A stretch of 64,000 bases of DNA, taken from contig CAYJEY010000005.1 of assembly GCA_964369385.1 (NCBI GenBank), forward strand, positions 61,460-125,459, in the 5' to 3' direction. Shown one piece after another: positions 52,790 through 61,574 of the stretch. The notes beneath the pieces were generated by a model that saw only the letters and a program-made list of their open reading frames with translations, was not told where the DNA came from and ran no database searches. The DNA is from CALVGQ01 sp964369385. Its GTDB lineage: Bacteria; Bacillota_I; Bacilli_A; Erysipelotrichales; Erysipelotrichaceae. Numbering within the stretch: position 1 is the first letter of the stretch; the number at the start of each line of letters is the position of its first letter. The position numbers and the translations under genes were made by a program.

Positions 52790-52800
52790 GCTCTTTTTTT
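52775..52800. terminator. Convergent terminator
   Basis: AAAAAGAGC, loop CTAA, GCTCTTTTTTT. It stops the DUF4870-like transcript on the plus strand and the cobalamin operon on the minus strand. Confidence 0.88.
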
Positions 52801-53245
52801 AGTATTCACTAGTTAAACGGAATGTGAATACATCTCCATCACTTACTGTTAAGTTAGATACTCCATCACAATAACCTGCAGCAACACATTGTTCATTGTT
52901 TTCAGATTCATATAACCACCATGGTCCTTTATCCCAGTTACCTTCTACTCCCATTAAACCTAAAATAGATAATCCGTATTCTGTTTCTTCTGAAACAAGT
53001 TCAAATTGTTCATTTGATGTAAGTAAATCAGCTAATGTTGCTACCTCATCATTAAATGCAACTTGCTCATCAAATAAAACAGTTTCTTCTTCTTGACTCG
53101 CATCAATAATTATCACATGAATCGATGATTGTTCTTGTGAAACTTCTACTTCTGGAGTTACCTCTGGTGTTGTTTCTGTTGAACTACAACCAACAATTGT
53201 GAACATGATGCTAAATGCCGCGATTAGTTTTAAGATTTTTTTCAT
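52799..53245 (-). CDS. DUF4430 (transcobalamin-like) lipoprotein
   Basis: This 148-residue protein has a lipoprotein signal (MKKILKLIAAFSIMFTIVGC) and a short Thr/Pro/Glu linker. A DUF4430-type domain follows, with TLADLLTSNEQFELV, GLSILGLMGVEGNWDKGPWWLYESEN and VSDGDVFTFRL. This domain is related to the C-terminal domain of intrinsic factor/transcobalamin. As the last gene of a cobalamin-riboswitch operon with an ECF S component, it may capture corrinoids outside the cell. That role is inferred. Confidence 0.82.
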   Translation of the reverse strand: MKKILKLIAAFSIMFTIVGCSSTETTPEVTPEVEVSQEQSSIHVIIIDASQEEETVLFDEQVAFNDEVATLADLLTSNEQFELVSEETEYGLSILGLMGVEGNWDKGPWWLYESENNEQCVAAGYCDGVSNLTVSDGDVFTFRLTSEY

Positions 53246-53762
53246 TTCGATTATTCTCCCTATTTATTCTTTTTAATACGCGATCCAAAATTGGATATAC
53301 TGATGTGCAGGCTACAATACTTAATCCTGCTTGAATTGCTGATGCCTTAAGCCCCAAAGTAAGATAAATCAGCGTAACTTTGCTTGATACAAGTAGAAAT
53401 GGTATTTGCATGAGTTGACCTATCATAAATGATAAGATCCCGCACCAACAAATAATTCTCCATAATTTCTTTGCTAGGAATGGTTTGAACACTGATGTAA
53501 GAAGGCTATACATCGGAAATATAACAAGATACATTATTGACCATGTAGTAACACCTTGTTTAAGTGCCATATTCACAAATGCAAATACAACTGATGCGAG
53601 TATGGCTTCTTTACGTTTAAAGTTCATCGCAAACAATATTGTAACTAGTGTAATTACTTCTAAGTAAAGCACATCAGAAAAACTCACAAAGGCAACAAAC
53701 TGCATCGCTCCCATAAGTGATATACGTGTGAGTGTTTTAACATCCATAGCTTTTTGAGACAA
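53211..53762 (-). CDS. ECF transporter S component, probably for cobalamin
   Basis: This integral membrane protein of about 183 residues has five or six helices, opening LTRISLMGAMQFVAFVSFSD, as in ECF substrate-capture subunits. GAGGAAG stands six bases before a TTG at 53760-53762, so I chose that start; an in-frame ATG at 53798 lies further inside the preceding gene without a ribosome site. The general ECF ATPases and T subunit are not in the window. B12 riboswitch control and neighbours suggest cobalamin or a precursor as substrate. Confidence 0.8.
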   Translation of the reverse strand: MSQKAMDVKTLTRISLMGAMQFVAFVSFSDVLYLEVITLVTILFAMNFKRKEAILASVVFAFVNMALKQGVTTWSIMYLVIFPMYSLLTSVFKPFLAKKLWRIICWCGILSFMIGQLMQIPFLLVSSKVTLIYLTLGLKASAIQAGLSIVACTSVYPILDRVLKRINRENNRNEKNLKTNRGI

Positions 53763-54234
53763 ATTGTACTTCCTCAACTTTCTCACATCGATTTTCATAA
53801 ACAGCCATCATGAAGAATGTATTCGACAATAAATTCAAAAAGTCCAATACGATATTACTTACATCTTTACCTTCTTGTTGAATCTTGTAGGCTAACCGCA
53901 CACAAACTTTGCTTAGCGAGCGTAGACGATGTAATACACAACTACCATGTGATCCCTGTGGTACTACAAAGTAATTTAATTCCCCCACTTGTGTTGCATA
54001 GTATTCATATACTTGATTTAACCATTCATAATCTTCACAAGTAATTGCCACTTTTCCACGTATTGAACCATTGCAGTGATAAACTAGTTCTGCTAACCTA
54101 CCTAACTCTTTAATATGCTTGATCGTGTGTATTGCTAATCCAATTTCACTACTCAATAAATCTGTTTGGATTTCATAATCACACATATGTGATCTCTCCT
54201 TCAAATAAGAATAAGCACATGTTCTTGCATCCAT
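53737..54234 (-). CDS. PduO-like cobalamin adenosyltransferase, N-terminally short
   Basis: This 165-residue protein has the C-terminal helical half of PduO-type ATP:cob(I)alamin adenosyltransferases: FVVPQGSHGSCVLHRLRSL parallels the PGGS-x-x-A-x-LHxAR motif, and FLNLLSNTFFMMA parallels LNRLSDLLF. LLSSEIGLA parallels the DELNSxIG helix. The usual N-terminal TxTGDxG ATP loop is missing and the LSD Asp is Asn. It may be a divergent enzyme or a corrinoid-binding relative. The ATG at 54232-54234 follows AAGGAG. Confidence 0.6.
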   Translation of the reverse strand: MDARTCAYSYLKERSHMCDYEIQTDLLSSEIGLAIHTIKHIKELGRLAELVYHCNGSIRGKVAITCEDYEWLNQVYEYYATQVGELNYFVVPQGSHGSCVLHRLRSLSKVCVRLAYKIQQEGKDVSNIVLDFLNLLSNTFFMMAVYENRCEKVEEVQFVSKSYGC

Positions 54235-54252
54235 TAAATCCACTCCTTCCTA

Positions 54253-54281
54253 AAATAAAAAACCCGAATATCCTTCGGGTT
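54253..54281 (-). terminator. Riboswitch expression-platform terminator
   Basis: AACCCGAA and TTCGGGTT form the stem (54261-54281), followed on the minus strand by TTTTTTATTTT. It lies between the cobalamin aptamer and the first gene, so ligand binding probably favours termination. Confidence 0.85.
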
Positions 54282-54299
54282 GACGTTGAAAAAACGCCC

Positions 54300-54478
54300 T
54301 TGAAACTTCACCCAGAAGAAAGGTTCTTCGCATCTAGGCAGGTCTCCCGACTCTACTTCACTTTACTCTCCGCCTTCCCGCTCATGCAGTGGCTTTGGAT
54401 TTCATCAGTATTACGGTTGCTGGGGCAGTTAGAGTATCTCACTCTATTCCCTATTAAGCTATCTGTAGCACCTATTGC
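54300..54478 (-). ncRNA. Cobalamin riboswitch
   Basis: On the minus strand the B12 box AGTCGGGAGACCTGCC (54352-54337) is close to the consensus. The other conserved elements appear in order: AATAGGTGCTAC, GCTTAATAGGGAA, CTGCCCCAGCAAC, AAAGCCACTG and GGGAAGGC. A hairpin near 54310-54325 (AGAACCTTTCTTCT) follows the box. The aptamer precedes the terminator and the adenosyltransferase-ECF-DUF4430 operon. Confidence 0.93.
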
Positions 54479-54484
54479 TATAAC

Positions 54485-54493
54485 ATTATAACA
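54485..54493 (-). promoter_or_regulatory. Extended -10 promoter of the cobalamin operon
   Basis: The minus strand reads TGTTATAAT just before the aptamer. No good -35 is visible. Confidence 0.5.
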
Positions 54494-54534
54494 TACATAT
54501 CAACTAAATCCACTTAATTTATGTAGTAATACAC

Positions 54535-54574
54535 AAAAAGAAATGCTCAACATCTTTGCTGAGCGTTTCTTTTT
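54535..54574 (-). terminator. Terminator of the mannitol-type operon
   Basis: AAAAAGAAA-GCTCA and TGAGC-TTTCTTTTT pair over about 15 positions with one mismatch around an 11-base loop. It overlaps the stop of the dehydrogenase gene. Confidence 0.85.
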
Positions 54575-55820
54575 ACTTGCAATTTAATAAAATTGCTTCT
54601 GCTTCACTATTCCATAAGCCATTGTGCTTAGCACACGCGACATGTAAACGTTGGAATAATTCATTTGTTTTCCCTAATTCTTCAAAATCTTCAATCGCTG
54701 TTAAAGGCATTTCGATATGAGTATAAGTTAACTTTTTCCCACCCGGTACATTTGGAAGATTTGCGGTTGTATCAATAATTGAATCTATTCCTCCGATATG
54801 TGTAATCATTACTGCTGTTTTAATTAATCCCTTTGCATCTTTTTCAATTGCTTCTTTCATATCATCAATAGTACCACCTGTACTTCCCAGAATACGTGTA
54901 CGTGAATAGTGTGAATTATACAAATTCATACTTGCTTTGAAATTTGGATCAGTTGGCCCTGCAAATAGGCTAAGGTTTCCGTCATACGCAAGGATACTAT
55001 CTCCAAGTTCACATACATTTTGGTAAGCAACATAGACAAATACATCATCATAGCCTTTGCCTTCAGTAATTGACATAAGCTCTGCTTTTTCATCTTTCAT
55101 TTTTGCAGTGTTCACATAATGCAACTCAACACCTTGTGCTGCAGCGTCTTCAACAGAAATCACTTCTTTAGCACGCGCAATACGCTCATCACTAATATCT
55201 GTCACGACAAGTCTTTTTGGCTTATTTTCATATGTAAGCGCATAAGAAATTGCCCCAAGACCCATTGGACCACATCCACCAAGAATAATGATATTCCCAT
55301 CTGTTTTAGTTCCCATGATATGTTCATAACTATTCGGTACTGTATGATAATTTGTGTGATAGCCACTAATAACACAACACATTGGTTCTGCTACACTTGC
55401 TGCAAAATAACTATCTCCTTCAAACGTCCAAAGGCATCCTGCTTCAATGATAGAGTTTGGAAAGATGCAGTAAGTAGCTGCTCCTCCACAGTATTCATAT
55501 GAATATCCCGGTGACTCCATTTGCCCAGGAATAGCAGGCTGTTGCGCAAACTTTTGCCCGGGTTTAAACATATGCTGCCATTTTGATCCTACTTCCACAA
55601 TATCTCCAGCAAACTCATGTCCGATAATAATTGGATTATCATAAACATCATTAGGTACGCGTTTATGATTCTTTCCTTGTTTTAGAGTCTTCCATGTTGA
55701 CATACAGATGCTATCACTTACAATTTTAACTAAAATCTCATCTTCTTTGATTTGTGGTAACTCAAATGTTTCTAGACGAATATCATCTACCCCGTATAAT
55801 CTAACTGCTCTTGTTTTCAT
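54573..55820 (-). CDS. Zinc-dependent polyol/sugar-phosphate dehydrogenase (SorE-like)
   Basis: This 415-residue medium-chain dehydrogenase has a zinc-site region (SDSICMSTWKTLKQG, GHEFAGDIVEVG), NAD-fold IILGGCGPMGLGAISYA and VTDISDERIARA. The CMSTWK opening and overall length resemble L-sorbose-1-phosphate reductase and related sugar-phosphate dehydrogenases. It starts one base after the fruK stop, in an operon with a mannitol-type PTS, so it likely oxidises the incoming phosphorylated polyol. The exact polyol is not clear. Confidence 0.85.
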   Translation of the reverse strand: MKTRAVRLYGVDDIRLETFELPQIKEDEILVKIVSDSICMSTWKTLKQGKNHKRVPNDVYDNPIIIGHEFAGDIVEVGSKWQHMFKPGQKFAQQPAIPGQMESPGYSYEYCGGAATYCIFPNSIIEAGCLWTFEGDSYFAASVAEPMCCVISGYHTNYHTVPNSYEHIMGTKTDGNIIILGGCGPMGLGAISYALTYENKPKRLVVTDISDERIARAKEVISVEDAAAQGVELHYVNTAKMKDEKAELMSITEGKGYDDVFVYVAYQNVCELGDSILAYDGNLSLFAGPTDPNFKASMNLYNSHYSRTRILGSTGGTIDDMKEAIEKDAKGLIKTAVMITHIGGIDSIIDTTANLPNVPGGKKLTYTHIEMPLTAIEDFEELGKTNELFQRLHVACAKHNGLWNSEAEAILLNCK

Positions 55821-55821
55821 A

Positions 55822-56754
55822 TTAGTTTATCTCCTCTATTTTAACTTGCTTTTTTAACTCTTCTATTCTATTAATTTTTGCAGGAGCTGTTCCTTTTGTC
55901 TCAACTGCCCCTGCACTTGTTGCTACAGCTAAGCGAATCATTTCTTCAAAACTCATTTTTTGTTCAAGACCCAAAGTAAGTGCTGCAACCATCGCATCTC
56001 CCGCACCGACACTTGAGTGTGCTTTTACTTTTAATCCTTCTACTTTGTATGTTTTATCCTTACTTAAGAAATAAGCTCCTTGGCTACCCATTGATATTGC
56101 AACGTACTCAATTCCTCGTTCAATAAAAACACGTGTTTTTTCAATCAATTCTTTGTCACTTATTTCACTTGTTATCTCAAAATATTGATATAGTTCATAT
56201 TTATTTGGTTTAATCAATGTTGGAATTCCTTGAACCCCTTCATGAAACAAATCTTTATCTGCATCTAAAACTACTTTTGCACCTTTATTTTTACACATTT
56301 CTCCTATTACATAATATATTGCTGAAGGCACTCCTTTTGGCGCACTACCGCTTAATACCACAACATCGCCTTGTGTGATTAAATTTGATACTTTACTCAT
56401 TAACTCCGTCATTTCTTCTGAGCTAATAGTCGGCCCCACTTCATTTAATTCTGTTAAGTTCATATCTTTATCTAGAACTTTCAAATTAACGCGTGTATTT
56501 CCATTTGTGTTTGTGAAATCATGACGAATTCCAAGTTCATCTAAAACGGTTGTAATAAATGTACCATTGCTTCCTGCTATAAATCCTGTAGCAACTGATT
56601 CAGTATTGAGATATTTTAATGTCTTTGAAACATTGATCCCTTTTCCACCAGCATGTGTAACAATATTCTCTAGGCGATTTAAACCATTCACATGAATTTC
56701 TTGTACTTCTGCTGTTTTATCTACAGCAGGGTTTAATGTAACTGTAATAATCAT
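55822..56754 (-). CDS. fruK: 1-phosphofructokinase family kinase
   Basis: This 310-residue PfkB-family kinase opens with IITVTLNPAVDKTAEV and HAGGKGINVSKTL, the FruK/LacC signature. The catalytic Asp is in SSVGAGDAMVAAL. It phosphorylates fructose 1-phosphate or tagatose 6-phosphate to the bisphosphate. The two activities cannot be separated by eye; the operon suggests the dehydrogenase makes its substrate. It abuts the EIIA gene and the dehydrogenase. Confidence 0.88.
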   Translation of the reverse strand: MIITVTLNPAVDKTAEVQEIHVNGLNRLENIVTHAGGKGINVSKTLKYLNTESVATGFIAGSNGTFITTVLDELGIRHDFTNTNGNTRVNLKVLDKDMNLTELNEVGPTISSEEMTELMSKVSNLITQGDVVVLSGSAPKGVPSAIYYVIGEMCKNKGAKVVLDADKDLFHEGVQGIPTLIKPNKYELYQYFEITSEISDKELIEKTRVFIERGIEYVAISMGSQGAYFLSKDKTYKVEGLKVKAHSSVGAGDAMVAALTLGLEQKMSFEEMIRLAVATSAGAVETKGTAPAKINRIEELKKQVKIEEIN

Positions 56755-56755
56755 A

Positions 56756-57181
56756 TTAATCTGTCAAGATACTATAGATTTCATTTATATCTTGACACTT
56801 TACTAAGTATTCTACAGTTTCCTCTTCCATTAATTTTATTGCAATATTCGATAAGATTTCCATATGTTCATTTTCTTTCGCACCTATACCAATGATTATT
56901 TTTGCTTGTTCTCCATGCCAATCGATACCTTCAGGATAAATCATGACCGCTAATCCTGTTTTACATACATATTGACTTGCACTAGCCTCTCCATGGGGAA
57001 TTGCTAATTGATTTCCCATAAATACACTTAAGTCATGATCGCGGTTGAGCATCCCTTGAATATACGGTTCACTAACACACCCTTTGTTCACTAGTTTTTG
57101 ACCGATTGCTTTAATTGCAGCATCACTTGAACATGATGTACAGTTAATTACTATATCATTAACACTTAATATATTTTCCAT
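56756..57181 (-). CDS. mtlF: PTS mannitol-type EIIA
   Basis: This 141-residue phosphocarrier has its active His63 in GNQLAIPHGEASASQY, as in MtlF. It works with the EIICB encoded at 59204. It lies ten bases after the regulator gene and one base before fruK. Confidence 0.9.
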   Translation of the reverse strand: MENILSVNDIVINCTSCSSDAAIKAIGQKLVNKGCVSEPYIQGMLNRDHDLSVFMGNQLAIPHGEASASQYVCKTGLAVMIYPEGIDWHGEQAKIIIGIGAKENEHMEILSNIAIKLMEEETVEYLVKCQDINEIYSILTD

Positions 57182-57190
57182 TTTTTCTCC

Positions 57191-59191
57191 TTAACTCATT
57201 TCTTTTATGAGCTTTTTAAATTGTTGCGCAAGTTTTTCTTTTATTTCCTCTTCATCACGATCCATTGCTTGAAATAGTTCATCATTTTCTATCAATGATG
57301 AAGATATATATGACATTAGCTGTAGAGTACTTGGCTTCTCATGTTGATTCACAAACATAAGCAATATAAATCTAACTTTCAAACTAGAGCCTCGAGTTGG
57401 TTGCAATATTTGAACAATTTCTTCTTTTATTAATTCATCAGCTAAATGTACTATTCCAAAGTTAAGTTCTGGATAAATCATAGAATCTTTCATTTCACGA
57501 CTTTTCAGTTTTTCATATATTTGCTCATCTGCATCATTGAATACATGTTCTCTTAAAGCTTGAAGAATATCTTCGAAACTATCTAGTTGAACACGAATAA
57601 CTCTTAATCGTTCAATTATTAGCTTCATTTGAGCGATTGCATTTGCTATTTCTTCAAAACTCTTTTTTTGAAAAGCAGGCTTATTTTTATGTTTACTTTT
57701 TCGGGCATCGTTGATGCATTTAATAATTTGTTGAATGTCTTTTTCATTCAACAGATGATTTACTTGTATAAACTCTTCAATCATATAACTCAAGTCAAAT
57801 GTAGATACAATTAGATCAAGACTATCTTTTTGTCTTTCTAAATCTTTGAGTGCATATGATTTCACACTTACATTACTATCTGTAATACGCTCAATTTTAG
57901 CGCGAAGTAATGCACTAACTCCAATACCTGAACTACATATAACTCCAATTGTGATAGGTAATCTTTCTAGGTTACGTTCACGACATCTCTCAATTGCAGC
58001 TCCAAAGTGCATAGAAATAAATCCAATCTCATGATCATTAAACTTTACTTTATAGATTTCTTCAATCTTCTCACACATTACTTGGGTTTGATTGAAGATA
58101 AGTGTATGACTTAATCTTATATCTTCCAATAGTGGATTATATATTGGCATTTTATTGTTAATCCTCACCATTGTTGGCTTTAAATGCGCTAATAATCCTC
58201 GATACAGATCTTTATCTTGTGTTAAGTCATATTCACAATCATACTGGTTTATCATCGTATTGCATAACTCAATTAATTCTTCATTTTCTTCTCTTGTTAC
58301 TTCATCAATCATGATAAGTTTTGATCCTTGTAGATGCATGGCAATATAGGCTATTTCAGAGCTTGGAATTATTATCTCAAACTCCTTTTCTAAGTATCCT
58401 GCCAATTTTTTGGCAGTCTCATAAGTTGACTCATTTCTCATTAATTCGATTGCATATTCATAGTTATGAATTGTTTCATTACGTCTAATTCTGGCAATCG
58501 AAAGTGTCAAGTGAATGATTAGCCCTACATATGCACTATGTACGTACTTATCAAGATTTAACTGTCTGTGGTGTTTCTCAAACACATCAAGAACCCTCTC
58601 AGTAATCTCTCGATCCAACAATTTCATAATACTATCATCATAGCCTGAGAATAGTTGTTGAAATAAGTCACTGTGATTTACTGTGTTATTGCGGATATTG
58701 CTTGGAAGCAATCTAGATAACAATGCGCGAATATTTTTTTCGTTTCCTACTATCCTAGATTCTTCTGCTGTTCTATTAATTTTTACCTGTTGAGTAAGAA
58801 AGTTTTTCTCTATTTGTATTAGATCATTACTAATAGTTCCTTCGCTCACTTGATAGCGTCGTGCATAGACTATAATTTTATCTACTACCTTAGTTTGTAG
58901 TATTTCAAATGAAATCAATGCCTGACGTTCCTCTTTAGTTATATAGGAGTTCGTCGACTTCTCAACAAGTAAAGATAATTCACGTTTTGCACCAATGTCA
59001 CCAATTATTTGTATTCTCCCTTTTGAGTTTAAAGTTAATTGATATTGTAGTAGTAAAGCTTCCAGTTCCTTTAATTCTCGAAAAATGGTTCTTTTACTAA
59101 CACCTAATTCTTTTGCTAGAGATTGTGTTGTTACATTTGTATCGCTTAAACATATCTTCACTATCTTTTGTAATCTAGATGATAAAATCAT
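57191..59191 (-). CDS. mtlR: MtlR-type PRD-containing transcriptional activator
   Basis: This 666-residue regulator has an N-terminal HTH (TTQSLAKELGVSKRTIFREL), a second HTH region, two PRD domains with conserved histidines (YVHSAYVGLIIHLTL, YIAMHLQG; DIRLSHTL, GFISMHFGAA), an EIIB-Gat-like domain (GVICSSGIGVSALLRAKI) and a C-terminal EIIA-like domain. Phosphorylation by the PTS should control activity. The EIIA-like domain has no PH-x-E motif (FGIVHLADEL instead). It lies between mtlA and mtlF. Confidence 0.9.
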   Translation of the reverse strand: MILSSRLQKIVKICLSDTNVTTQSLAKELGVSKRTIFRELKELEALLLQYQLTLNSKGRIQIIGDIGAKRELSLLVEKSTNSYITKEERQALISFEILQTKVVDKIIVYARRYQVSEGTISNDLIQIEKNFLTQQVKINRTAEESRIVGNEKNIRALLSRLLPSNIRNNTVNHSDLFQQLFSGYDDSIMKLLDREITERVLDVFEKHHRQLNLDKYVHSAYVGLIIHLTLSIARIRRNETIHNYEYAIELMRNESTYETAKKLAGYLEKEFEIIIPSSEIAYIAMHLQGSKLIMIDEVTREENEELIELCNTMINQYDCEYDLTQDKDLYRGLLAHLKPTMVRINNKMPIYNPLLEDIRLSHTLIFNQTQVMCEKIEEIYKVKFNDHEIGFISMHFGAAIERCRERNLERLPITIGVICSSGIGVSALLRAKIERITDSNVSVKSYALKDLERQKDSLDLIVSTFDLSYMIEEFIQVNHLLNEKDIQQIIKCINDARKSKHKNKPAFQKKSFEEIANAIAQMKLIIERLRVIRVQLDSFEDILQALREHVFNDADEQIYEKLKSREMKDSMIYPELNFGIVHLADELIKEEIVQILQPTRGSSLKVRFILLMFVNQHEKPSTLQLMSYISSSLIENDELFQAMDRDEEEIKEKLAQQFKKLIKEMS

Positions 59192-59203
59192 AAGCTACCT
59201 CCA

Positions 59204-60571
59204 TTAATTTGTGGTAAATTCTTCTACAATCTTATCATATTCTTTACTAGCCATGAAGTTTTGAATCGTATAAATTTTTGCATTTGGCAGACGGTCTCTT
59301 ACACGTTGTTCAAATGAATGTTGTGTAACAACTGCTTGAGTCTCTAATGGTAATACATCAATAGCACAGTTGTTTACTTCAACTTCAATCGCCGCATCCT
59401 TAAATTTTTTTCTTAACAAAGATGCCCCCATAGCACTCGACCCCATTCCTGCATCACAGGCAAATGTGATTTTAGTTATTGTTGCCGTAAATGGTGTATT
59501 AACTTCTTCTTTTTTTATTTTCATATCTTTTGATTTTTGAGTTGCTTCCTCTAAATCAGCTGATTTATCATCACTTAAACGAATAATGATTGAGGCAATA
59601 ACAAATGTAACAACCGCTGCAACTGCGATACTCAACAATACACCTGCATAGCTATTACGCTCAATTAGAGGAATAATTGCCAAGATACTTCCCGGGCTTG
59701 CTGCAGATGTTAGTCCTGAATCAAATAAAACGTTTACGAACACGCCGCTTGCACCACCTGCAATTAAGGCAATTAGTGTTAATGGATTCATTAAGACATA
59801 TGGAAAATAAATTTCATGAATTCCACCAAAGAAGTGGATGATTGCTGCCCCAGATGCACTAGATTTTGCCATCCCTTTTCCAAATATGACATATGCTAGC
59901 AATAATCCAAGACCAGGACCAGGATTAGCCTCGATAAGATAGAATATTGATTTACCAGCATCTAGCACTTCTGCACTGCCTAATGGTGTAAATATTCCGT
60001 GGTTAATTGCATTATTTAGGAATAATACTTTTGCAGGTTCAACGAAGATAGATGTGAGTGGAAGTAATCCATTGTCTACGAGAACTTGAACACCAGCCGC
60101 AAGTGCATCTGTAAGCCCAAGTGTAATTGGATTAATTACATAAAGTCCAATACAGGCTAGTATCGCACCAATGATTCCTGCTGAGAAATTATTCCAAAGC
60201 ATTTCAAATCCTGATGGGATTTTGCTTAATAACTTTTTATCGATTTGTTTAATCGTCAATGCAGCAAATGGTCCCATTGCCATACAGCCAATAAACATTG
60301 CGATTGGTGCACCCACAATAACACCAAAACTACCAATTACACCAACTACAGCTCCTCTTTGTCCATAGACCATATGCCCACCTGTATATCCAACTAAAAG
60401 TGGTAATAGATAGATAAGCATTGGAGATACCATTTCCGCTAATTCTTCATTAGGAAACCATCCTGTAGGTATAAACAATGCAGTAATTAATCCCCATGCA
60501 ATAAATGCACCTATATTAGGCATAACCATACCACTTAAAAAGCGGCCAAATCTTTGTACTGACTCTTTCAT
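59204..60571 (-). CDS. mtlA: PTS mannitol-type EIICB
   Basis: This 455-residue membrane permease has an N-terminal EIIC (LSGMVMPNIGAFIAWGLITALFIP, GAPIAMFIGCMAMGP, GGIHEIYFPYVLMNP). The C-terminal EIIB has its phospho-Cys in ACDAGMGSSAMGASLLRKKF near residue 380. No EIIA domain is fused; it is encoded separately at 56756. It is the first gene of the operon, with a promoter overlapped by a cre box. Mannitol or a related hexitol is the expected substrate. Confidence 0.92.
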   Translation of the reverse strand: MKESVQRFGRFLSGMVMPNIGAFIAWGLITALFIPTGWFPNEELAEMVSPMLIYLLPLLVGYTGGHMVYGQRGAVVGVIGSFGVIVGAPIAMFIGCMAMGPFAALTIKQIDKKLLSKIPSGFEMLWNNFSAGIIGAILACIGLYVINPITLGLTDALAAGVQVLVDNGLLPLTSIFVEPAKVLFLNNAINHGIFTPLGSAEVLDAGKSIFYLIEANPGPGLGLLLAYVIFGKGMAKSSASGAAIIHFFGGIHEIYFPYVLMNPLTLIALIAGGASGVFVNVLFDSGLTSAASPGSILAIIPLIERNSYAGVLLSIAVAAVVTFVIASIIIRLSDDKSADLEEATQKSKDMKIKKEEVNTPFTATITKITFACDAGMGSSAMGASLLRKKFKDAAIEVEVNNCAIDVLPLETQAVVTQHSFEQRVRDRLPNAKIYTIQNFMASKEYDKIVEEFTTN

Positions 60572-60597
60572 ATAAGCCCTCCCTTATTTACAAATTC

Positions 60598-60626
60598 AGT
60601 ATAATTCAAAAAGTAAGCGTTATCAA
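60598..60626 (-). promoter_or_regulatory. Promoter and cre box of the mannitol-type operon
   Basis: On the minus strand TTGATA (60621-60626), a 17-base spacer, and TATACT (60598-60603). TGATAACGCTTACT (60612-60625) matches 13 of 14 cre consensus positions and covers the -35, consistent with CcpA repression. Confidence 0.7.
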
Positions 60627-60678
60627 TTTATCTCAATTTAACTTTGTCACTAATCAAGTGTGCCAAAGTTGATAAAAA

Positions 60679-60700
60679 GAAAACACCCTTTCGGATGTTT
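60679..60700 (-). terminator. Terminator of the ispF-DUF4438 operon
   Basis: AAACACCC, loop TTTC, GGATGTTT; the minus strand continues TCTTTTTATC. It lies just after the DUF4438 gene and before the mannitol operon promoter. Confidence 0.75.
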
Positions 60701-60702
60701 CA

Positions 60703-61572
60703 TTACTTTTTAAAGTTTAAGTAGTTTGCAATATTTGCATCTTCAACAATTTTAGGTTTTAATAATGTTTTTGAACTCGACATAAGCACACATACTCCAG
60801 GTCCATGCCCTGTAGAAAAGCTATCACTATGTACAACAACACCTATTGTACGTGAACCTTTTAAGTAGTCAGCTCCTACAACACATGTATGATCTTCAAT
60901 CATCACAATATCACCAAATCGAAGTGTTTCAAGATTGAATTCTTTAACAGCTTCTGGATCATGAGTCATGATATCATAGTCCCCACTCTTCATTGTGGTA
61001 CTACCTAGCCCTGATCCCATTAAGTATGCAGGAACTATATGTGTTACAGGTACAGTCAATGTGCCATCTCCATTTTCTTCAATATTCATCTTTTCTAATA
61101 AATTAGGATCTATATTCATAACTTCAATTTCTGGATAATCTATTAGTTTTAAACCAAGTCCAAAACTTTTTATTAAAAATTTATCCTCCATTGTTAGTTT
61201 ATGAAGTGTATCTTCACTAAAGGCAATGATCACATGCTCAATACCACCATGAGTTCCACTCACAACACCTTTATCACCTTTAGCATCCCCACTAATCACG
61301 GTAACTTCATTCCCTACAGACGCAAGAAAATTGTATGCAGCATTTTCTGCAACATCTGGATTCTTTGAACTCACACCTGGTTCAACATGATCTCCCATAA
61401 TCCCCATACAGCAATCACCAATAAAGTAATTGTATGTAATTCCTGCTACAGCGGGAACGATACGCCCTAAACCATCAAATCCAACTCGAGCTGCACTTGA
61501 AGTCATTTTCGGATGATTCACTTTTCCCTGGATACTCATCATGACACACTTATCACTATTTGTTTTTAACAT
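60703..61572 (-). CDS. DUF4438-family protein
   Basis: This 289-residue protein resembles the DUF4438 family, first seen in structural genomics of Thermotoga: AGITYNYFIGDCCMGIMGDHVEPGVS, SGDAKGDKGVVSGTHGGIEH, LRFGDIVMIEDHT and SDSFSTGHGPGVCVLMSS. Gly/Asp/His-rich loops suggest a metal or phosphate site, but no activity is known. It begins two bases after ispF. A functional link to isoprenoid synthesis is possible but not required. Confidence 0.75.
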   Translation of the reverse strand: MLKTNSDKCVMMSIQGKVNHPKMTSSAARVGFDGLGRIVPAVAGITYNYFIGDCCMGIMGDHVEPGVSSKNPDVAENAAYNFLASVGNEVTVISGDAKGDKGVVSGTHGGIEHVIIAFSEDTLHKLTMEDKFLIKSFGLGLKLIDYPEIEVMNIDPNLLEKMNIEENGDGTLTVPVTHIVPAYLMGSGLGSTTMKSGDYDIMTHDPEAVKEFNLETLRFGDIVMIEDHTCVVGADYLKGSRTIGVVVHSDSFSTGHGPGVCVLMSSSKTLLKPKIVEDANIANYLNFKK

Positions 61573-61574
61573 AT

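Noticed and set aside
55119..55502. 127-codon plus-strand open frame opposite the zinc dehydrogenase
   Set aside because: Complement of a conserved dehydrogenase; composition (Cys, His, Thr rich) and lack of a ribosome site mark it as a shadow.
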